A stretch of DNA of 64,000 nucleotides from a bacterium. GTDB lineage: Bacteria; Krumholzibacteriota; Krumholzibacteriia; JACNKJ01. Made by a program: the position numbers and the translations under genes. The notes under the pieces are model-generated. The model was not told the DNA's origin, did not search any database, and was given only the letters and a program-made list of their open reading frames with translations. The DNA lies in assembly GCA_024231955.1 (NCBI GenBank), contig JAAEPZ010000591.1:224453-288452 (forward strand). The letters are read 5' to 3'. Below are positions 8,733 through 17,158 of this stretch, in pieces. The stretch's first letter is position 1, and each line of letters starts with the position of its first letter.

Positions 8733-11447
8733 TCATCTGGCCTGCAGGACATCCAGAGCGAGATGGACGCTGTTGTCGATGCCGGTATCGAAGCCCTGGC
8801 GCAGCAACAGGGACTCCCCTCCGACCTTGAGGTAAACGAGCGGTTGGAACAGATCAGCCGTCGGCAGCAGATCGGCAAGGCGCGCAGCGGAATCCCGTTG
8901 CAGGTCGGCGGGCAATCCGGCGGCCGCCAGCTTGTCCCGCCACTGGGCCTCATCGCCGCCGAGGAGCAGCGGGCGGAAGGCAATCTCCGCCGCGGCCAGC
9001 CGCTCGGCGACGCGCCCGAGCGCAGTGATCATCCTGGCCGCGGGCTCCCCGGGAGCGAAACAGAAGAGCAGACCCTCACCGGCGACAGGGAGGCCGTCGT
9101 CGCAAACGATGGAGCTCAGCGCCCGCTGCAACGTCTCCACGCCCGGTTCGGCGACAAGCGCCGACGGGTCCCAATCCGATGCGTCGATGTCGAGCGGCAG
9201 CGTCACCTCGGTCAACTCGCCCGGCTCGATTTTGAAGCTGCGCAGGCGCCCGTAAATGCTGCCGCCCGGCACCCGCATGGCCGAGCAGAGGATATATCCG
9301 CCGCTGTCCCACTCCTGCTCACCGAGAACCGGATCCCACCAGGGGCTGGTGAAGTGGCCCGCCTTTGGGCGACAGATGTTGAAGTGGCTGTATGATTCGG
9401 CGGCTGACCAGGGGAGGCCGCCGCGGGTGATTGTAATGGACAGAAGGCCGGGTGTGTCACCGGATGCACTGTCGGCGCTTTGATAAAGATCGCCGGTCTC
9501 AGGGTCCAACCGTGTCCAGGCGCCTGTCCAGGTCTCGACACGCCCGTGACGATAGCGCGCGGGCAGACCATTGCGGCGCAACAGTCCGACCAGACCGACC
9601 CCCAGATCCCGTTCGGTGCCGCGGCCAAGGCGCCAGCTCTGCGCCGGATTGAGCGGCGAACCGAAGAAGGTATCATCGATCAATTCGAGTCGAGCGTGAT
9701 GCGCCGTGAGTATTGAGCGCAGGGTGGAGTCGACGGTGTCGCCCAACTCCAGGAGCGGCAGATCGCTGCGCCACGCACCGCCCGGCTCCCGCTCGATGCG
9801 GCAGGCAAGAATATCCGTGGCGAAGAGCGAATCGGGGACGGTCAGGCCCAGCGGTTCCAGTCGGGTTCTCACCGCCAGCGCACAATCGATATGGTCACGG
9901 ATCGCGAGCTCATTCAACTCGAGCAGATCCTTGTCGTCAGCCTGCTCCAGGAAGGTGAGCAGCGCCGCGCGTCCGGCGGCATCGGCATAGTGCTCCAGCA
10001 GCAGGAAGACCAACGAGGCCCGCTCCAGCGGCTTGACGAGAATCTCCTCAATCCGGCTCCGCTCCTCCGGAGCGAGCGCCGCCAGCTGCGCCCGCTCACG
10101 TTCGTTGGGCGTGCGCAGACGCACGCGATCATCCGCAAGGGCGCGAATGCGCAGCTCGGTAAGGCGATGCGTCTCCTCGGTGACGAGATCGAGATCCCGC
10201 GCCGGCGACTGATCGCCCTCGGGATATCGGAGCCAGAAGCCGGGCGATGCGTCCAGGTCGTAGAGGTCCGACTCGTCCAGGATCACGTCGATCACCGAAC
10301 CGGAGCGGCCGCCGGCCACCTCCAGCAGCAGCTCCCCGACCGGACCGCCGGTGATCGCGTATTCGCCGGGACCCAGTTCGATGGTGTCGCCGGAGGTGAT
10401 CTTCGCCAGCGGGCGGAGCGAACCGAAATTGAGGACATTGATGTAGATCTCCTGCTCGACACAATCGGCGTACCGTCCGCCCAGGCGTGCCGTCAGCGAG
10501 ATGGGGTCCGTATAAACCGCAGTGGTGTTGATGATCGTGCTGCCCTTGTCCACGCGATAGAGCGGTTCGTCGGAGGGGTAGAATTCACCGTAGCCGACCG
10601 AGCGTACGAAACCGGCGCGACGGGCGGCGCCGGAAAACCAGGCGCGTCCCAGGCAGCGGTCGGGTTCGCAGCCGCCGAGATAGAACCAGCGACCATCCGC
10701 CCAGACCTCGACCCAGGCATGGTTGTTGTCGGTGAAGGTCCAGTAGGGGGTGGCGCAACTCCGGGCCGGGATGCCGACCGCCCTGAGCGCGCAGATGGTG
10801 AGGATCATCTCCTCCTCGCAGCGGCCGATGCCGCGCGCCATGGTGGTCAAGGGTCCCGCGTCGCGGCCGCTGGTGGATTGGAACGTGGCCTGCTCCCGGC
10901 ACCAGCGGTTGACCTCGAGCGCCGCGAGCTCCATGCTCTCGGCTTCGCGCACGCGGGGCCAGAGCTCCGCGCGGATGCGGCCGCGCCAGCTCTGGGCGGG
11001 CTCCTGACTAACCCGATGGGGGACAACGAAGTGCAACCAGAGGTCATGGGGCAGTTGATCCCGCCAGGGGGCCTCCTCCAGTCCCAGCACCGCCAGATGC
11101 ACATGCTCGCGCAGCAGGGTCGGGGTCAATTCGATGAGATCGGATGCGGGCAACCAGGCCAGAATCCACTCGGCGGCCTCGCGCTCCAGTCCGGCGGCGG
11201 GGAGTGTCGCCAGCCAGTTCCCGATGGCCTCACCCTCGATATGCCGGGCCAGTGTCGTCTCGACACGTGAGGCATGGGGTGAGGTGATGGCGTTTCGCCT
11301 TGAGGCGGCGGATACGGACGGAGCCCACAGCAAAAGCGCTAGGAGTGTCAATATGGAGGTCAACCGGATCCAACGGGGCGTATGGTCCCGATCGGAGCCT
11401 GAAACCACGGCTGATGATTGTCCGCTTAGGGGTGCTGCAGAGTGCAT
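8733..11447 (-). CDS. Exported transglutaminase-like multidomain protein
   Basis: The 904-residue protein has a late signal anchor (about residues 26-48, ending 'APSVSA') after a basic N-terminus. The ATG follows GGAG by 7 nt. A transglutaminase-like domain lies near residues 140-290: 'GIGRCEEEMIL' supplies Cys (about 210), 'NHAWVEVW' supplies His (about 241), and an acidic residue sits in 'GGCEPD' (about 260). This matches exported transglutaminase-like proteins of Bacteroidetes. Near residues 590-690 a second region ('GLVGLLRRNGLPARYRHG', 'WTRLDPETG') resembles a transglutaminase core without the cysteine. The last about 120 residues look thioredoxin-like, without a CxxC. Such proteins may act as peptidases or crosslinkers in the envelope; the substrate is unknown. 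It lies 220 nt upstream of the CotH gene on the same strand. Confidence 0.8.
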   Translation of the reverse strand: MHSAAPLSGQSSAVVSGSDRDHTPRWIRLTSILTLLALLLWAPSVSAASRRNAITSPHASRVETTLARHIEGEAIGNWLATLPAAGLEREAAEWILAWLPASDLIELTPTLLREHVHLAVLGLEEAPWRDQLPHDLWLHFVVPHRVSQEPAQSWRGRIRAELWPRVREAESMELAALEVNRWCREQATFQSTSGRDAGPLTTMARGIGRCEEEMILTICALRAVGIPARSCATPYWTFTDNNHAWVEVWADGRWFYLGGCEPDRCLGRAWFSGAARRAGFVRSVGYGEFYPSDEPLYRVDKGSTIINTTAVYTDPISLTARLGGRYADCVEQEIYINVLNFGSLRPLAKITSGDTIELGPGEYAITGGPVGELLLEVAGGRSGSVIDVILDESDLYDLDASPGFWLRYPEGDQSPARDLDLVTEETHRLTELRIRALADDRVRLRTPNERERAQLAALAPEERSRIEEILVKPLERASLVFLLLEHYADAAGRAALLTFLEQADDKDLLELNELAIRDHIDCALAVRTRLEPLGLTVPDSLFATDILACRIEREPGGAWRSDLPLLELGDTVDSTLRSILTAHHARLELIDDTFFGSPLNPAQSWRLGRGTERDLGVGLVGLLRRNGLPARYRHGRVETWTGAWTRLDPETGDLYQSADSASGDTPGLLSITITRGGLPWSAAESYSHFNICRPKAGHFTSPWWDPVLGEQEWDSGGYILCSAMRVPGGSIYGRLRSFKIEPGELTEVTLPLDIDASDWDPSALVAEPGVETLQRALSSIVCDDGLPVAGEGLLFCFAPGEPAARMITALGRVAERLAAAEIAFRPLLLGGDEAQWRDKLAAAGLPADLQRDSAARLADLLPTADLFQPLVYLKVGGESLLLRQGFDTGIDNSVHLALDVLQAR

Positions 11448-11640
11448 AAGTAATCTCCCGCTGCTTCGTGTTCGACCCGTTTATTGAGTGTGATCACGAT
11501 CTCCCTGCTATATATCGATTCGGAACATAATCACCGGGCCATTCTCACAGGGGGGGAGAGAGGCTGCAACCAAAACCTGCAGCCGAGGAGGGTGCAAACG
11601 GATGAAATCCTGACGGCGACGGGCCGATAATCCTCCGAAC

Positions 11641-11669
11641 TTGCTTGCTTCGAGCGAGTCGCTTATAGT
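11641..11669 (+). promoter_or_regulatory. Candidate promoter of the beta-propeller gene
   Basis: TTGCTT (11641-11646) and TATAGT (11664-11669), 17 nt apart, lie 41 nt before the ATG at 11711 in the divergent gap. The -10 is 5 of 6; the -35 is only 3 of 6. Confidence 0.35.
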
Positions 11670-11710
11670 TCACAGGCGAAAACAATTCGAACCTGGAGAG
11701 TTGCGACCCA

Positions 11711-14347
11711 ATGAAGAGATCCTTACCTGTTCTCCTTGCACTACTGTTTATCACCCTCTCATTCGGTTCCGTTTTGGCGCTGGAGGCCGTGGGTCAGTGG
11801 GTGTCCGGCCTGACGCTGGAGGCCGTGACCGGACCGGTCAATTGTCTGCATCAATGGAACGGAATGTTGGTTGTCGGTGGTGAATTCGATGATGTCTGTG
11901 CTACGGGTTTCTCAAACCTCGCGTTCCGGGACGGCGAAAACTGGCAGCAGCCGCCCGACAGCCCCATCGGGAATATCAACGCTCTCATCACCTACGGCGG
12001 CAGTTTGATCGTTGCCGGAGAGTTTGTGATTCCCGGTGAAAATCTGACCATCAATATAGCCCGCTGGGATGGCGTGCAGTGGCACTCCCTGAACATCGGG
12101 CTCTTCGGCAATGTGCACGCTCTCACCCTTTTCGAAGGAGACCTGATCGTCGGAGGCGAATTCACGACATCTCCGGATGGTCCCGTCTCCCGGGTTGCCC
12201 GTTGGGACGGCGAGCACTGGTCGGCGCTCGGCATGGGTTTCGATCACAATGTCTATGCTCTCGGCAGCTTCGCCGGGGAGCTCTATGCCGGCGGGCAGTT
12301 CATGATGTCCGGCAGCGAGATTACCGGCAGCATCGCCCGTTGGGATGGCGCGGCTTGGCAGCCGCTGGAAAACGGCACCAACGGCATCGTCTATGATTTG
12401 GCCGTCTACGATAACGAACTGTATGTGGGGGGGGCATTCCAGAGCGCCGGTTCCTCTTTTTCCGACAACATCGCCCGTTGGGATGGTTCGCAGTTCCTGA
12501 ACGTGGGACTGGGACTCGATATCCCCTTCGGTGCCGACAATGTGAAAACCATGTGCGTGCACAATGGTCTGCTCTATATCGGGGGCCGATTCCGTGATCA
12601 CGCCGAGGAGACCTCGCTCATGATCGCCTGCTGGGACGGCTCCTCATGGCAGGATTTCAACCCGGGCATGAATGATGGCGTGGAGTCGCTGATCGTATAT
12701 GGCGGCGAGCTGTTTGCGGGGGGACAATTCACACATATCAATTCGGTGGCAATCTCCTATCTGGCGTCTACGGAGGGCTTAGTCGATCACTTCAACCCCA
12801 CCTGGAGCGGCTTTCAGGGGGGGCTGGCCGATCCCCCCAGGGATATGATCAGTTTCGACTCCGGTATCGTCGCCTGCGGAATGAACAGCTCCTCCGGGCA
12901 TCAGATCGATGCCACCTCCATCTGGAATGGTGGTCGCTGGCGGGCCATGCCCCTGATGCGTGACGGAGTAGATTTCGAGTACAAGTACTCGCTGCTGGAC
13001 TTTGAGGGGGAACTGGTTGTCGGAGGGGTGATCGATTGCTTCCCCGGAGGGTGGGGCACCCTGGAGCGGGCTTTCGCCCATTGGCGCGATGGCAGTTGGC
13101 TGCTGAATTACGAGTCCAGCGGGCTGGTCGCCACGGAGATGATCGACTTCGGCGGTGAGCTGGCCGCCGTACTGACCGCCTATGAATTCGTCTCCGGCGA
13201 CGGTCATGGTCCCATAGTGAACAGCCGGGTTCGGCTCATGGATTCGGGCACGATCGGCATGACCCAGGGGCGCAATATTTATGCTCTCTGTGATTTCCAG
13301 GGCGATCTCGTCATCGGCGGCGATTTCACGGATTTCGAGACCTGCGCCCAACCCTATCTGGCGTATTGGGATGGCGATATCTGGTCGACGGGTCCCTTCG
13401 ACGCACTCGATGACATTGTGCGGACCCTCCTGAACTACAAGGGGCTGCTCATCGCCGCCGGCGATTTCGTCACGGGCAGCGGCAGGACGCTCAACCGCAT
13501 TGCCCGCTGGAACGGTTACGAGTGGTTGCCCTATGGCGATGGTCTGAATGGCCGCGTCCACTGCATCACCCCCTATCGCGACGGTTTCGTCGTCGGCGGT
13601 ACTTTCCCCGGCTATGTGGCGTTCTGGGATGGTGTCGATTGGATCATCCCCGACGGCGGCACCAACGGCCCCGTCTACAATATGGCCGTCAGCAATGGCC
13701 GCCTCTATCTGGCCGGAAACTTCACCGAAGCCGGGGGGCATCGCTCCGATTACTTCGCCTGCTGGGAGGGGGAGGTCACACCGGTTACCGTCTCCAGTTT
13801 CGATGTCGATCAGGTCGCCGGCGGTGTCGAGATCCGCTGGATGCTGGGCGCCGCCTCCACGAACGCGGACTTCCGGCTCCAGGGTTCTACCGGCACGGAG
13901 AGTTGGCAGGTCGACTGGCGCGAGGAGAGTCACGGCGTCTACGTGGCCCACGACGGCGAGCGCCGGGATGGCGCGGACGACGGCGTGAGCTATCATCTCT
14001 ACATGCGTGAGGGGACGGAGAGTTGGCAACTGCTGTGCAGCGACACTATCCGGTACGGGGCCGCTCCGCTGCTGGCCACGCTGCATGCGCCCCATCCGAA
14101 CCCCTTCAATCCCAAAACGAGCATCAGCTTCGCACTCGATCGCGACCAGGAGATGCGGCTCGAGATTTTTGCTCCAAACGGCAGGCGCGTGCGGCTGCTC
14201 AGGCGTGGACATTGCCTCGCCGGCGAACATGTCCTCGACTGGGACGGTCGTGATGACAGTGGACAGGAGCTGGCGTCGGGGGTATACCTCCTCCGCCTGG
14301 CGGCCGAGGATACGCGGGACACCAAAAGGCTGGTCCTGCTGCGTTAG
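11711..14347 (+). CDS. Exported beta-propeller protein with FlgD-like C-terminal domain
   Basis: The 878-residue protein starts with a signal peptide (MKRSLPVLL to 'GSVLA'); GGAGAG lies upstream of the ATG. The body contains about nine to ten copies of a roughly 45-70 residue repeat built around 'ARWDG..W' followed by 'V.AL..F.G.L.VGG.F', the pattern of secreted propeller proteins. Each copy probably forms a blade. The C-terminal about 85 residues contain 'HPNPFNPKTS' and end in '..TKRLVLLR', the FlgD-Ig/type-IX-like sorting domain also present in two other proteins here. There are no catalytic motifs; binding or adhesion is a guess. A glycoside-hydrolase-like gene follows after 33 nt, so both are probably one transcript. 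Confidence 0.85.
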   Translation: MKRSLPVLLALLFITLSFGSVLALEAVGQWVSGLTLEAVTGPVNCLHQWNGMLVVGGEFDDVCATGFSNLAFRDGENWQQPPDSPIGNINALITYGGSLIVAGEFVIPGENLTINIARWDGVQWHSLNIGLFGNVHALTLFEGDLIVGGEFTTSPDGPVSRVARWDGEHWSALGMGFDHNVYALGSFAGELYAGGQFMMSGSEITGSIARWDGAAWQPLENGTNGIVYDLAVYDNELYVGGAFQSAGSSFSDNIARWDGSQFLNVGLGLDIPFGADNVKTMCVHNGLLYIGGRFRDHAEETSLMIACWDGSSWQDFNPGMNDGVESLIVYGGELFAGGQFTHINSVAISYLASTEGLVDHFNPTWSGFQGGLADPPRDMISFDSGIVACGMNSSSGHQIDATSIWNGGRWRAMPLMRDGVDFEYKYSLLDFEGELVVGGVIDCFPGGWGTLERAFAHWRDGSWLLNYESSGLVATEMIDFGGELAAVLTAYEFVSGDGHGPIVNSRVRLMDSGTIGMTQGRNIYALCDFQGDLVIGGDFTDFETCAQPYLAYWDGDIWSTGPFDALDDIVRTLLNYKGLLIAAGDFVTGSGRTLNRIARWNGYEWLPYGDGLNGRVHCITPYRDGFVVGGTFPGYVAFWDGVDWIIPDGGTNGPVYNMAVSNGRLYLAGNFTEAGGHRSDYFACWEGEVTPVTVSSFDVDQVAGGVEIRWMLGAASTNADFRLQGSTGTESWQVDWREESHGVYVAHDGERRDGADDGVSYHLYMREGTESWQLLCSDTIRYGAAPLLATLHAPHPNPFNPKTSISFALDRDQEMRLEIFAPNGRRVRLLRRGHCLAGEHVLDWDGRDDSGQELASGVYLLRLAAEDTRDTKRLVLLR

Positions 14348-14380
14348 AGGATCCTCGGCGGCCGAATCCGGGAGTTGTCC

Positions 14381-15373
14381 GTGTCCGCACTGCTCATAAT
14401 TCTGACCATGATCGGCTTCGTCTCCGGCGCCCGTGCGGAGACGGAGCCGATTGTCGCTACCTGCGAAACCCACGTCGTCATCTACGGCCGGCACCTGGAT
14501 CATCTCGATCAGGATCTCCTCGAGAACATCGACTACATCATTCTGGACGAGGAGGGGTTGCCCCTGCTCGAACCCCGCTTCCACTCGCGCGCCCTGCTCT
14601 ACTTCGACATGTGGGGCAAGGGCGGCTACAGCTATCGGCCGGGGGGCGTCAGGCGCTGGCAGCCGGGGCCGGGGGACATCGGACAGCCGCGGGCGCTCAT
14701 GAACGGCCGCACGCATTGCTACCGTTTCGATGATGCGCATGTGGAGCTGTTTCTCGGCTGGATCGAGGATTACCTCAAGGTCTGGGGCGAGCGCGTCCCC
14801 GGGATCTTCCTGGATGACTTCGCCAGCGAGCGCTGGTGGTGGGAGAGCACGCCCGAGGTCAAGGATCTGGTCTGGGGACCCTGGGACGACCGTGACGGCT
14901 GGCGGGAGAACCGCTCCGGCTGGAACGTGCGGCGCGTGCGGGCAATCGAGACGGGCGCAGTGGCGCTGGTGCGCAGGTACTGCGGCGAGGGGAGCTTCGT
15001 GGTCGTCAACGGTACGGCGCCGACTCTCGACGGCGTCCGCCGTTTTGCCGAGGATGTCGGCGCGCCCCGGTCGGAGAGGTGGGATCGTCTCGAGACGCCC
15101 GGTGTCGACGAGGTGCGTTACATCAAGCGGGGGGATTTCCTGCAGGTCAACGGTGTCGGGCCGACCGGCATCTGGGGCGACTGGACGGACACGCCCGCCG
15201 GCAACGGATTCGCCAACCTGAAGCGCGCCTGCGCACTGGCCACGGAGCGGGGTTGCAGCGTGGGGCTCTCCTACGGCGTGCGTCCCCGGCGCGGCGGGAC
15301 GACCTACCAGTATCTGGCCGACCCATTGGACCCGCTTGCCGCCTGGCCCTTCCCCGCTCCCGCGGACCGGTAG
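14381..15373 (+). CDS. Exported glycoside-hydrolase-like TIM-barrel protein
   Basis: The start is GTG at 14381: GGGAG lies 6 nt before it, whereas an in-frame TTG at 14375 has no spacing. The 330-residue product has a signal peptide ending 'VSGARA'. The mature part looks like an (alpha/beta)8 hydrolase related to putative glycoside hydrolases (GHL15/DUF4434 style): 'IDYIILDEEGLPLL', 'VPGIFLDDFASERWWWES' (a likely acidic active-site strand), 'SFVVVNGTAP' and 'GCSVGLSYGVR'. The family match is weak and no substrate can be given. It is the second gene of an operon with the exported propeller protein, which suggests a shared extracellular polymer target, but this is inference. Confidence 0.6.
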   Translation: MSALLIILTMIGFVSGARAETEPIVATCETHVVIYGRHLDHLDQDLLENIDYIILDEEGLPLLEPRFHSRALLYFDMWGKGGYSYRPGGVRRWQPGPGDIGQPRALMNGRTHCYRFDDAHVELFLGWIEDYLKVWGERVPGIFLDDFASERWWWESTPEVKDLVWGPWDDRDGWRENRSGWNVRRVRAIETGAVALVRRYCGEGSFVVVNGTAPTLDGVRRFAEDVGAPRSERWDRLETPGVDEVRYIKRGDFLQVNGVGPTGIWGDWTDTPAGNGFANLKRACALATERGCSVGLSYGVRPRRGGTTYQYLADPLDPLAAWPFPAPADR

Positions 15374-15417
15374 AGCTCTCCGCAAGAGACCCTCTGTCCT
15401 CAGTATTGAGTCCTATC

Positions 15418-15990
15418 TTATTCAGACCGCTTGTCCGGGAGGTATGAGCTGTCGAGTTGCGGCGGAGCGAAGTCCAGCATGCCGTGCCTGACGAGGTGGT
15501 GGTAGAGCACGATGGCGAAGGTCGAGGAGACGTTGAGGCTGTTCTTGTAGCCCGCCATGGGCAGATGCAGAACGGAGTCGGCCTGCCGCAGCAGTTCGCG
15601 ATCCACCCCCAGAACCTCGTGTCCGAATACGAAACAGCTTTGGGCGGGGATATCCGCGGTGAAGAAGTTCTCGCTGGCCGGCGTCATCTCTATCGCGATC
15701 AGGGCGTAGCCACGCGACCGCACATGGGCGACGGCATCGAACACGCGGAGATCGTGCCGCCAGGGGACGGTAGCCGTCGTGCCCAGGGCCGTCTTCTCCA
15801 GTTTGCCGTTGGGGGGGAACGCCGTGATGCCGACCAGGTTGAGTTCGGCCAGCCGGAGCGCGTCGGAACTGCGGAACATGTCGCCCACGTTGTAGGCGCT
15901 CCGGATGTTGTCCAGCAACGCGGCCACGGGGGCGCGCGGCCCGTCGGGCATCTCCCCCTTGTCCTTCCACATCGCGTGCAGCGAATCCAT
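15418..15990 (-). CDS. SpoU/TrmH-family RNA 2'-O-methyltransferase
   Basis: The start ATG at 15990 follows GGGAG by 9 nt; the frame is open further upstream but without support. The 190-residue protein is a bare SPOUT domain. Motif 1 is 'NIRSAYNVGDMFRSSDAL' with the catalytic Asn/Arg, then 'KLEKTALGTT', then motif 2 'FGHEVLGVDRELL', then motif 3 'LPMAGYKNSLNVSSTFAI', which makes the trefoil knot binding S-adenosylmethionine. Members methylate a ribose 2'-OH in tRNA or rRNA; the target nucleotide cannot be assigned. It lacks the N-terminal substrate-binding domain of RlmB-type enzymes. It stands alone on this strand, divergent from the SAM-hydrolase operon. Confidence 0.88.
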   Translation of the reverse strand: MDSLHAMWKDKGEMPDGPRAPVAALLDNIRSAYNVGDMFRSSDALRLAELNLVGITAFPPNGKLEKTALGTTATVPWRHDLRVFDAVAHVRSRGYALIAIEMTPASENFFTADIPAQSCFVFGHEVLGVDRELLRQADSVLHLPMAGYKNSLNVSSTFAIVLYHHLVRHGMLDFAPPQLDSSYLPDKRSE

Positions 15991-16315
15991 ATTCCCAATC
16001 TCCCTGGCGATTGTCGTCCGTCCCGCGCGATGAAGGGCCGACTGTTCTCCCCTCCACCGCAAATCCCGACTGGTCACACAATATCATTTCCCTGCCGGTT
16101 CCGCAAACATCCCGAAAGCGGCGGAGAGCGGCACCGGATGACATTGCCGGTAATTCGTCGTCCTTACCTCTCTTTTTTAATGACCTGAGAGGGTGGGGGC
16201 CTTATCCTCCGGACATCAACTTCAGCCGTCTGACAGAGATGCAGCGCCATGCAGACCGCGAACCCCGATCCCCGAAACCGGTCGCCCCGCGCTGCCGGTT
16301 TTTTCGGAGGTGATG
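15991..16315. other. 325-nt divergent gap with a structured leader
   Basis: This gap separates the SpoU gene from the SAM-hydrolase gene. The right part has a pairing CCTCTC/GAGAGG near 16168-16192, GTCTG/CAGAC near 16228-16258, and the terminator-like hairpin listed separately. A TTTAAT at 16176-16181 could be a -10 element for the plus strand, but no good -35 is seen. No coding region is convincing in the left part. Confidence 0.4.
16275..16304 (+). promoter_or_regulatory. Terminator-like hairpin (possible attenuator) before the SAM hydrolase gene
   Basis: AAACCGG (16275-16281) pairs with CCGGTTT (16295-16301), and the T-run continues to six Ts (16299-16304), so it has the form of an intrinsic terminator. 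The next bases are the Shine-Dalgarno GGAGG of the SAM-hydrolase gene. A terminator ending 2 nt before a ribosome-binding site is the layout of an attenuator or riboswitch. No known class is recognised. Confidence 0.45.
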
Positions 16316-17158
16316 ATGGAGCAGGACACAAAGAGAACCGTCGCCCTTCTGACCGACTTCGGTCCGGACAGCTGGTACGTGGGCGCCATGAAGGGGACCC
16401 TGCTCAGGATCGATCCCGACTTGTCGCTGGTGGATATCACCCACTCGGTCTCCCCCTATCGCATCGCCGAGGCCTCCTTCATCCTGCTCTCGGTCTACCG
16501 GGCCTTCGCGCCCGGCACGGTGTTCCTCTGTGTCGTCGATCCCACGGTCGGCAGCGAGCGGCGCGGATTGGTCGCCCGGATGGGGGACTACTATTTCGTG
16601 TTGCCCGACAACGGCCTGCTCTCCGACCTCCTGCAGCACGAGCCGGATTGCGAGATCCGCTACCTGGACGAGGAGTTGCCCCTTTTCGAGGGGATCGATC
16701 CCTGCCCGACCTTTCACGGCCGCGATCTCTTCGCGCCCGTCACCGCACTGCTGGCGCAGGGACGCCCCCTGAAATCCTTCGGACCGCTCTGCACGCAGCC
16801 GGTCGAACTGATGCTGTTCGAACCGTTGCCCGACGATGAGGCCCTGTCGGGGAACGTTGTCCTGATCGATTCCTTCGGCAACCTGATCACCGACATCCGC
16901 GCGGCACGGATCGCCAAGTACTGCCGCGAGTACGGTGTGCAGCGGAGCGATCTTGTCGTCGAGGTCGGCCGGGAGCGGATACTGGGGCTCTTGAGCAGCT
17001 ACCACGAGGGGATGCCCGGACGTCCCCTGGCCCTCATCGGCAGCAATGACTACCTGGAGCTGGCCGTCAACAGGGGCGATGCCCACAAACTTCTGAAACT
17101 GGAGGCGGGGGCGAAAGTCACCCTCAGTGTCGCCGATCGGAGTCGTGACGATGTCTGA
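16316..17158 (+). CDS. SAM hydrolase (DUF62, SAM hydroxide adenosyltransferase)
   Basis: The 280-residue protein is a full-length member of the fluorinase/chlorinase superfamily that, in most bacteria, hydrolyses S-adenosylmethionine to adenosine and methionine. 'LLTDFGPDSWYVGAMKG' opens the family pattern, followed by 'DITHSVSPYRI', 'VVDPTVGSERRG', 'LPDNGLLSDL', 'TFHGRDLFAPV' and 'IDSFGNLITDI'. The hydrolase triad Asp-Arg-His is present as D75, R82 and H134, with the same spacing as the characterised archaeal enzyme (7 and 52 residues). ATG at 16316 is 5 nt after GGAGG; an adjacent ATG three bases earlier is too close. It overlaps the helicase start by 8 nt. The cellular purpose, perhaps SAM-pool control, is uncertain. 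Confidence 0.9.
   Translation: MEQDTKRTVALLTDFGPDSWYVGAMKGTLLRIDPDLSLVDITHSVSPYRIAEASFILLSVYRAFAPGTVFLCVVDPTVGSERRGLVARMGDYYFVLPDNGLLSDLLQHEPDCEIRYLDEELPLFEGIDPCPTFHGRDLFAPVTALLAQGRPLKSFGPLCTQPVELMLFEPLPDDEALSGNVVLIDSFGNLITDIRAARIAKYCREYGVQRSDLVVEVGRERILGLLSSYHEGMPGRPLALIGSNDYLELAVNRGDAHKLLKLEAGAKVTLSVADRSRDDV

Noticed and set aside
12779..15385. Open frame of 868 codons on the minus strand opposite the propeller and hydrolase-like genes
   Set aside because: It is antisense to two well-supported genes, has no signal peptide, family motif or ribosome-binding site, and its composition is that of a reversed high-GC frame.
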